From the NCBI GenBank assembly GCA_001839685.1, contig MLAK01001182.1:68326-101977 (forward strand): 33,652 bases of DNA, written 5' to 3'. A model generated the notes under the pieces. The model saw only the letters and a program-made list of their open reading frames with translations, did no database searches and was not told where the DNA came from. Shown here in pieces: positions 27,543 through 33,652 of this stretch. Numbering within the stretch: the stretch's first letter is position 1; each line of letters starts with the position of its first letter. This stretch comes from Tritrichomonas foetus (taxonomy: Eukaryota > Parabasalia > Tritrichomonadida > Tritrichomonadidae). The position numbers and the translations under genes are program-made.

Positions 27543-28691
27543 ATGTTTTCTTTATCCCCTGAAGAGATTCAAGCGCTTTCAAAGTGGGGTGAAAAGGAGT
27601 TAGTGAAATCACTTCGATCTCCACCCGCATATGAAATTTTTCTTTCAGAATTCAAAAACGGAGATTTAGATATTCAACAATTAAGCCGCAAACTCGCTTT
27701 CAAGCTCGGCGCGAAAAACGGACAGTTTGTTTCAAAAGTACAGAAGTATGTAAAAGCATTACAATCTGCTGATCACGAAGAGCTCGAAAATTTTCTCGAT
27801 TCAAACCACCAAAAGAAAAAGCTTTCCTTAAGCAAAACCACAGAAGAAGATACAGAATCAAAAATTAATTACACAGTAATCAATGCAGAGCCGAATAACC
27901 ATGGCGCCACCCAAATCGAGAGAATTGTCACGCCATCAGCCGAAAACAATCAAGAAAAAACAGTGATTGTCTCTGTCACTTTTAGAACAACTGAGGAAAA
28001 GAAACCCTCATTAAATTCGAATCAAAACAAATCAAAAAGTGATATAAATGAAGTTCAAAATAATAGCCAAAAACAAATTATTGAAAAAGATAATGATAAA
28101 AGTGAAAACAAAAATAACAAAGAAGATAAAAATAACAAAGAAGATAAAAATAATAAAGAAGATAAAAATAATGAAGAAGATAAAAATAATGAAGAAGATA
28201 AAAATAATGAAGATGATAAAAATAATATTGCTGAAAAACATAATGATGATGAAATGGAAAATGATATCAGTGAAATGAAAAATGTTGGTGAAGAAGAAGA
28301 AGAAAAAATTGAATCACAACCACCAGATCCTAACCAGCTTTACTTGGAAGCACATAGACGCTACATGCTTGCACGTGAAGAAGCCAGGATGAATCAGCAA
28401 ATTGATTTTAACGCACCAAAAGTTACTTTTCAGCCCCTTTTGTTGCGAAATTTGTTTTATATTGATAACAAAAACGAAAAAGAAGAAGAAGAAGAAGAAC
28501 ATGAGGTAACAATGGCTGGGACAATTCTCATTGATGATGATGGGAATTTCACTTCAAAAACCAACCAAAATAGCATGAGAGTGGCATCCTACACTCTTGA
28601 CACCAGCAGTGATGCAGAACAATACAGCTCAGATGATGACTCTTCTTCCAGCTCGAAAAAAAAGAGACACTCTCATCGGAGGAGACATTGA
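27543..28691 (+). CDS. charged low-complexity protein with helical N-terminus
   Basis: A 382-residue protein of unrecognised family. Residues 1-90 look folded and helical: LSPEEIQALSKWGEKELVKS, AYEIFLSEFKNGDLDIQQLS, and a helix ending EELENFLDSN. Residues about 95-180 are Ser/Thr/Asn-rich. Residues about 185-226 are a six-residue repeat, KNNKED and variants, encoded by an 18-bp tandem repeat. A second ordered piece (about 262-310) reads QLYLEAHRRYMLAREEARMN and TFQPLLLRNLFYID. The end is an Asp/Ser run followed by KKKRHSHRRRH, a basic and RS-like tail that could bind RNA or act as a nuclear signal. No signal peptide or membrane segment is visible. The start ATG is at 27543, with TCA four bases upstream. 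The function is unknown. Confidence 0.75.
   Translation: MFSLSPEEIQALSKWGEKELVKSLRSPPAYEIFLSEFKNGDLDIQQLSRKLAFKLGAKNGQFVSKVQKYVKALQSADHEELENFLDSNHQKKKLSLSKTTEEDTESKINYTVINAEPNNHGATQIERIVTPSAENNQEKTVIVSVTFRTTEEKKPSLNSNQNKSKSDINEVQNNSQKQIIEKDNDKSENKNNKEDKNNKEDKNNKEDKNNEEDKNNEEDKNNEDDKNNIAEKHNDDEMENDISEMKNVGEEEEEKIESQPPDPNQLYLEAHRRYMLAREEARMNQQIDFNAPKVTFQPLLLRNLFYIDNKNEKEEEEEEHEVTMAGTILIDDDGNFTSKTNQNSMRVASYTLDTSSDAEQYSSDDDSSSSSKKKRHSHRRRH
28110..28217 (+). repeat. 18-bp coding minisatellite, six units
   Basis: Six tandem 18-bp units of the type AAAAATAAcAAAGAAGAT encode repeats of KNNKED/KNNEED/KNNEDD within the charged protein. The unit is a multiple of three, so copy-number change keeps the frame. 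First units have TAAC or TAAT with Lys, later ones carry Glu. Confidence 0.85.
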
Positions 28692-29754
28692 TACAGGTAT
28701 TATGAACTTATTATATTATTTTGGCTGATGAAATGAAATAAGTATTTTGTTTGTAGAATAAAATGATGCTTTTAATCATGATTATTTTTTAAATACAGCT
28801 TTACTTTCTGAAATGATTATATTGTATAAGAGCAATTAGATTGACTAACTTCTTTCTAGGGAATTTGTAATAACACTTTTATTGGATACTGTTACCAATC
28901 AAAGATCATATTCTTCTTTTCGTGCTCATTTTTTTTGGAAATGAACTAAACTATGGTAAAAATCAATTTAAGTCTTTATCGAAAATGTGAGCACCTTGTA
29001 ACCTGAGAATGGAATGCATCCAAATGAACCAATTACAATATAATTTTTTTATATGAATTTCATCTTAAAATTATAATAAAAATAAAATGAATAAGTTTAT
29101 CCTTGTTTAATTCTTTCTTTCCGATTGGGCTTGAATTTGCTTAATACATTCAATTTAGTTCATAGTAATACATTCTTTACCACCAATATAACTTCTCACT
29201 CGATTAATTTCTTATGGTTGAAGTTCTTGATCATCATTATATTTATAACTTTCATCATAAGAACCACGTCCCTTAACACAATCAAAAATTTTTTCTACTT
29301 GCATAATAAAAAATGATATGAAAAAAGTCAACTATTTTAGGTCATCACTTGACTTTCTTCATTTAAAAACCATTTAAGGAAACCAAAGTTATGTGCATCA
29401 CATTCCATCATCACAAGGAGGAATGAAAATTACGACTGAGTTGGTTATTCACTTGAGAGAACGATTATATAGTGGAAATCTTTTTTTTATTATTTTTTCC
29501 CATGGATATACAGCAGCATGTACCTCCAATATATTTCATGCAATTTTATTCTCATTACAATGAATGGAGCATGATTCTTCATATTTCTCAAGTCAAGCTA
29601 TAGATTTATCATTATCAAAAAATATCGTGGAAAAACACTTTACTGAATAACTTACAACCAACTTTCTTCTCTCGTTCATTGATTTAAAAATTGACCATAC
29701 TTGCTTTCTTTTCACCTTTAATAAAAAAATAAATTTGACAAATTTTCCAAAAAA
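28692..29754. other. 1.06-kb intergenic gap
   Basis: No intact gene was found. A possible decayed gene on the minus strand (29107-29411) is listed separately. An imperfect 12-bp hairpin, AAAGTCAA with its complement plus flanks, lies near 29321-29361. Confidence 0.45.
29107..29411 (-). pseudogene. possible decayed gene with in-frame stops
   Basis: On the minus strand a frame from an ATG at 29304 reads MQVEKIFDCVKGRGSYDESY and continues for 66 codons to 29107, broken only by two TAA codons after residues 30 and 49. Each could derive from CAA by a single change. Upstream, in another frame, 29411-29337 reads MMECDAHNFGFLKWFLNEES before a TAA. The composition looks coding, but stretches this short with stops are not statistically rare at this AT content. 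The family is not recognised. Confidence 0.3.
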
Positions 29755-31737
29755 ATGAATTTTAAGAGACCTTCTTTTTCCAACGATCTATCAAACCTCA
29801 TCAAAAAAACACCTAATATCACTCTTGAACAGGTCCTGGAGCACCCTTCTCTTTCACAATCGATTCGAAATGAAGATCCAGAATTATTTAATTTTCTTTT
29901 CCCGGAAGACCAGATGGATTTAGATCATCCTCAAATTCCAAATTTTGACAGGCTCATCGATTACGCGCTCACGGATATCAATAGTCACCCAAACCAATAT
30001 TTAATATATCAATTGAATCGAAATGCTGCCAATTTTCTTTCAACATCAAATAAAAAATTAATGACTCTGTGTACAAGGGACAAAACAAAAAGACTATTTC
30101 GAAGGCTTCGTGGTTTTATTTATGATTCTGATGAGCGCATTCTGAATAATCCAATGTTTGTTGGTCACTTTTCCAGAATATTTCCTATGTGGCTTGTGCG
30201 ATATAAGGATGAATTTACAGAGAAAAACTCGTTTTATAACGACAGGTTTTCTATTATCCATCTTATTGAACATTCAATTGCTAATATGCCTAACAACAAG
30301 GCTTATTCACAAATAATTACAGCTCTTATTCAAGATTGTTTTAATTATATCGATGGAGAAAAAGTTATTTCATATATTTTATGCGCAATGAAAACAATTT
30401 TACCCCTTCCTGATGATAGTGATGAAGGATTTTTAAAAATTGAAGAGTTTCCATCAGTTTCACAAATTTACAAAAATTCAAATTCACAAAACTATCTTTC
30501 GAGTTCTCAAAATTCATTAAATTATCAATTTGAACCAATTTCTGTTCCGAATTATTGTCAAATTAACCATGTTCCAGATATTGAAGTTGATTTTTCTAAA
30601 TTGACTGATCTTTCTCATGATAGAAAGCTAGAGAAGAAACTTCAATCATACAGTGATGACGATAAATATTGGATTGTTTACAACTTAATTTCTATTTTAC
30701 GTAATTCTTGTGACAATGAAAATATTTGCAATATTTTTCGAAAAGTAGAGAAAGATCAAGAAATCCCACTTGATTTTCTTTTATATATCGCTGTTTATGG
30801 GCTTTATAGTTTATCTGTCTCAAGTGAAGCTTTTAAAATCATCGACTTAGTATTAAATGATCCCAATGCAACCATTGATCAAGAATTAATGAAAAAAGTT
30901 GATGAATATGCATCATTAATAAAATTTGACACTCTTAATTCAAATAACCTGCCAATGATGGTAGTTTATTCATTACCTGTTTTCTGGAATCATAAATATG
31001 AAAATATCCAAGTAAACAAAGATAGCCAAATTTCAATAAGTCGAGCAAGATTCAATAAATTAGCCCGCGAACAACTAAAAGACAAAGTAATTACGAACAA
31101 AAATGGCTTAACACTTCTTCAGTTATTAACACCACTTGTACTAACCGATCCACCATTATCAACTGAATTAAATTGTAATTATTTACGAGTTCTTAAGAAA
31201 TTCGACGAGCGCTATAAAAAACTGAAAAATGACTTCTATGATTTAGAAAAACAAAAGAAACCTGCAAATTCACAAAAAATGAATGATCTTGCATTAGAAA
31301 TACATGAAGTGGATCGAATTTATTTAGATTTAGTTTATTATAAATTTAATTATCCCAATCCAGATTCACCTCGCAAAAATATTTTTGAAGTGCTTTTAAC
31401 CTTGTTTCCAATGAATCCAAAATTATACGGAACTGGAAACCGCGAAAAGTTAGAGCGTGAAAATAAGGAAAAACTGAATCAAGCTCTTAAGAACTCACAA
31501 CCAAGATCCTACACAAATGGAATTGTTTATGAACTAGCCAATTTGTTTAATTACTCATGCTTCTTGACAGGAGACAATGAAACCAAATTCCCAAGAATTG
31601 AGTTGCCTCAAAGTAACTATAATCCTGAGGCAACAATATGTGACGATATTTCGATAATTTACAAGCAGTCGAAAAGTAATAGGATCAAAACATCTATCAA
31701 GAAAAGTGTTATTGGTGGAACAATTAATGGTGAATAA
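29755..31737 (+). CDS. possible SAPS-domain (PP6/Sit4 regulatory) protein
   Basis: A 660-residue, mainly helical protein with ATG at 29755. The N-terminus (LSNLIKKTPNITLEQVLEHP, then LSQSIRNEDPELFNFLF) resembles the opening of SAPS/Sit4-associated proteins, where a short helix is followed by a 'dvtLeelLdee' segment and a 'k..n..LieFL' segment. Later helices (about 150-220 and 300-390) have the even spacing of an alpha-solenoid, as in SAPS proteins: FSIIHLIEHSIANMPNNKAY and ALIQDCFNYIDGEKVISYIL. If correct, it would guide a PP6-type phosphatase catalytic subunit. The region 440-560 contains KDKVITNKNGLTLLQLLTPL and a coiled coil (about 480-525). The basic C-terminus (KQSKSNRIKTSIKKS) ends freely. 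The family call is tentative; a trichomonad-specific solenoid protein is the alternative. Confidence 0.5.
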   Translation: MNFKRPSFSNDLSNLIKKTPNITLEQVLEHPSLSQSIRNEDPELFNFLFPEDQMDLDHPQIPNFDRLIDYALTDINSHPNQYLIYQLNRNAANFLSTSNKKLMTLCTRDKTKRLFRRLRGFIYDSDERILNNPMFVGHFSRIFPMWLVRYKDEFTEKNSFYNDRFSIIHLIEHSIANMPNNKAYSQIITALIQDCFNYIDGEKVISYILCAMKTILPLPDDSDEGFLKIEEFPSVSQIYKNSNSQNYLSSSQNSLNYQFEPISVPNYCQINHVPDIEVDFSKLTDLSHDRKLEKKLQSYSDDDKYWIVYNLISILRNSCDNENICNIFRKVEKDQEIPLDFLLYIAVYGLYSLSVSSEAFKIIDLVLNDPNATIDQELMKKVDEYASLIKFDTLNSNNLPMMVVYSLPVFWNHKYENIQVNKDSQISISRARFNKLAREQLKDKVITNKNGLTLLQLLTPLVLTDPPLSTELNCNYLRVLKKFDERYKKLKNDFYDLEKQKKPANSQKMNDLALEIHEVDRIYLDLVYYKFNYPNPDSPRKNIFEVLLTLFPMNPKLYGTGNREKLERENKEKLNQALKNSQPRSYTNGIVYELANLFNYSCFLTGDNETKFPRIELPQSNYNPEATICDDISIIYKQSKSNRIKTSIKKSVIGGTINGE

Positions 31738-31991
31738 TTTCTTCATTTTTAGAAGTTTATATGTAAACCAAGGAGTCGAATTTTTTTTTTTTTATTTTTT
31801 GTTCTACCTCTGTTTTTCATCTGGAATTTAATTCAAGAAATAAATGGAAAATGTTTTGATAAGCGCCAAAATTATAATGACCTCCGAAAACTAAAAACAG
31901 TTATTTCAATGAAGTGAAACAAAAAGTTATGAATTGGGAAAATGCTCAGAATTTATCATAAATTGTTCACATTTCACCATTCGGGTGTACA

Positions 31992-33365
31992 ATGGCCATT
32001 TACTCTGTCAAAATTGAATGGTTTTTGAAACAGATTAGCTTTTTCATAACAAAATTGATCGCCATATCATCTCACTTTACCGGATTCATAGATTTGTGTA
32101 AAATGGGAGCTCGAAGCTTTACGCCCAATGAAATCGAAAACATGAAAAAGCACAAATACAACGGAACTGATAATTCCATTCTCGGCACACTTTTTCTTCG
32201 CTCGTTTTGGAATTGGCTGGTAGAATTTTTCCCCAAATCAGTTGCACCAAACACGATTACATTTATTGGCTTTCTAATAGAATTTGTTACATTTGTTATC
32301 ACTTTTTCGTTATCGCATTGCCTTACAGAGAAGATTCCAAGCTGGGCCTGCATATTAAATGGAATTGGCTTATTTACTTACCAAACACTTGATAATCTTG
32401 ATGGAAGGCAGGCTAGACGAACAGGAACTTCCTCGCCACTTGGCCAATTTTTTGACCATGGCTGTGATGCACTCACTGGAGTGTTCATTATGATAAAGGT
32501 TGCAGCGACCCTTAACATGGGCAGCAATATGATAACCTTCATTTGGGTGTTCACAATGGGTATTGGATTTGTTCTAACCAGCTGGGAAGAATACATAACA
32601 CATAGTTTTTATCTTGGCTATTTGAATGGCCCAGATGAAGGCATTCTTTTGTTGTCTATCCTTCATGTGTTTGTTGGAATATTTCCGGATGCAGCTGACT
32701 GGTTCAAGACACCAATTGCATATGGCATATATTTAATATGTTTAGCGTTCACAATTCTTCCAATTTTGTTCAATGTACTCAGACATTCCATTTCTGACTA
32801 TGATATGAGAAATCGTGCATTTGTTTCAATTATTCCAGTATTAATTACAATCATTCTTTCTATCACACTTGTTGTACTTTATCCGCAAATAAGTGAAAAT
32901 GTTTTCTTTACAATGCTTTCTGTTTTAATTTTACAATATCAATCCCAGCTGATTATTGTGTCTTATCTTGTATTAAGACCACCATTTAAACTATTTGATC
33001 CAACTTTATATCCATATTGGATTTTCATGTGCTTGGGTTTCATTTGCCCTGGTATTGTTGCTTCTGAATTATTAAGTGGAATTGTATTGTTGAGTCTCGT
33101 TTTTGTTATACTTTATTTTGATATTGGTGTAATTGATGGATTAAGTACAGGATTGGGCGTTTCAGTGTTTTCTATCACACCTGTAATTGAATCTCATAAG
33201 GAAACATTAAATATTGTTGTGGACGAAGAAGAAGAACAAAATGGAAATCACACAAATTATCGCATTAATGATGAAAGCGATGATATGATGAAGGGACAAG
33301 GTGAATTTGAAGACATTGTTGAAAACGAAAAGGAGGAAACAGTGGTTTCGAATTCAACAGCATAA
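31992..33365 (+). CDS. CDP-alcohol phosphatidyltransferase (choline/ethanolamine phosphotransferase)
   Basis: A 457-residue integral membrane enzyme with the complete CDP-alcohol phosphotransferase motif DGx2ARx8Gx3Dx3D: D137, G138, A141, R142, G151, D155 and D159 (DGRQARR to FFDHGCD). It transfers phosphoethanolamine or phosphocholine from the CDP form to diacylglycerol, the last step of the Kennedy pathway, probably in the ER. LTPNEI..MKKHKYNGTDNS and FWNWLVEFFPKSVAPNTIT are the conserved lead-in of CEPT1/EPT1 proteins. Eight to ten membrane helices span about 85-400, and the tail is acidic (EEEEQNG). A second ATG at 32103 (Met38, MGARSFTPNEIENM) would give a start closer to the conserved part, with TCATA about 17 bases upstream; the longer form is kept here because TCACA also precedes 31992. 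Substrate preference cannot be read from sequence. Confidence 0.9.
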   Translation: MAIYSVKIEWFLKQISFFITKLIAISSHFTGFIDLCKMGARSFTPNEIENMKKHKYNGTDNSILGTLFLRSFWNWLVEFFPKSVAPNTITFIGFLIEFVTFVITFSLSHCLTEKIPSWACILNGIGLFTYQTLDNLDGRQARRTGTSSPLGQFFDHGCDALTGVFIMIKVAATLNMGSNMITFIWVFTMGIGFVLTSWEEYITHSFYLGYLNGPDEGILLLSILHVFVGIFPDAADWFKTPIAYGIYLICLAFTILPILFNVLRHSISDYDMRNRAFVSIIPVLITIILSITLVVLYPQISENVFFTMLSVLILQYQSQLIIVSYLVLRPPFKLFDPTLYPYWIFMCLGFICPGIVASELLSGIVLLSLVFVILYFDIGVIDGLSTGLGVSVFSITPVIESHKETLNIVVDEEEEQNGNHTNYRINDESDDMMKGQGEFEDIVENEKEETVVSNSTA

Positions 33366-33546
33366 TATTTTTAATTTTTATTTGTTAGCTCATATATAAA
33401 AGTGTTGTTCAGTTATATATATAAATAATAAAAAATTAATTTTCTCATTAAATTTGAATTAATTTAATTTTGCTTAATTTTTACGAGGCTTCCGAGACAC
33501 AATGATCATTTGGGATTACAAGAAAGAAACCAAAAATGAAGGAAAA

Positions 33547-33652
33547 GAAAGATACAAAAAATGAAATAAAAGAAAGACACAAAAAATGAAATAAAAGAAA
33601 GAAACAAAAAATGAAATAAAAGAAAGACACAAAAAATGAAATAAAAGAAAGA
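33547..33652. repeat. 25-bp tandem repeat running off the right end
   Basis: Four consecutive 25-bp units, each beginning GAAAGA and containing ACAAAAAATGAAATAAAA, run from 33547 to 33646 and a fifth begins at the edge. Units differ at one or two bases (gataca, gacaca, gaaaca), the second and fourth being identical. A degenerate copy precedes the array at about 33520. The 3' spacer from 33366 to 33546 holds no gene. Confidence 0.85.

Noticed and set aside
28032..28278. Ile/Phe-rich and Lys/Ile-rich frames across the minisatellite
   Set aside because: They are shadows of the 18-bp repeat in other frames.
28848..28860. ACTAAC followed by TTCTTTCTAG as a second intron end
   Set aside because: Trichomonad introns keep a fixed, short distance from ACTAAC to the CAG. 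This one is too far, and no donor site or exon pair fits.
1..33652. CRISPR arrays, rRNA genes, bacterial operons and riboswitches
   Set aside because: None is present. The gene style is eukaryotic, and the tandem repeats have no spacers.

Overview
The window looks like a complete contig from a trichomonad (Parabasalia), most likely Tritrichomonas or a close relative. The evidence is AT-rich DNA with long, almost always uninterrupted genes on both strands and gene-poor gaps of 0.3-2 kb. There is a secreted BspA-type leucine-rich-repeat protein with one membrane anchor, and a single intron with the trichomonad signature (GTATGT at the 5' end, ACTAACATTCAG at the 3' end). Many start codons have a TCA-containing initiator-like motif just upstream. 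The species cannot be fixed from this sequence. Both ends run into short tandem repeats (11-bp units at the left, 25-bp units at the right), which probably explains why the assembly stops there. One ambiguous base lies at about 25858.

Layout, left to right: a decayed coding stretch (75-356); a WDR11-like beta-propeller/alpha-solenoid protein (500-3295); a convergent disordered coiled-coil protein (3558-4931, minus); a 1.5-kb gap; an MFS sugar transporter (6450-7685); a membrane-anchored beta-helix surface protein (8030-9349); and an LRRC56/ODA8-like protein for flagellar dynein assembly (9944-10792). A cell-surface/secreted cluster follows. It holds a membrane protein broken by a 10-bp tandem duplication (11151-11964), a secreted PL9-type pectate lyase (12313-13578, minus) and, divergent from it, a BspA-like protein (13889-15160).

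The right half holds a BRSK/SNF1-like kinase split by a 512-nt intron (15668-17664, minus), an unrecognised coiled-coil protein (18891-20840, minus), a DYRK/YAK1-like kinase (21759-22910), and a TCAF/M60-like protein with a predicted N-terminal lipid anchor and no metalloprotease motif (23237-25429, minus). Next come a 1,096-bp transposon-like insertion with 16-bp terminal inverted repeats and an 8-bp target duplication (25837-26932), a charged low-complexity protein (27543-28691), a possible SAPS-domain phosphatase regulator (29755-31737) and a CDP-alcohol phosphotransferase making PE/PC (31992-33365).

There are no operons: each gene appears to have its own promoter. The genes fall into themes rather than one pathway: surface and secretion (beta-helix, BspA, pectate lyase, broken surface protein), uptake and membranes (MFS, CEPT), flagellum and trafficking (LRRC56, WDR11-like) and signalling (two kinases, SAPS-like, TCAF-like). 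Six of the longest possible reading frames open on TTG rather than ATG; starts given here are the first ATG. No tRNA, rRNA or CRISPR array was seen.
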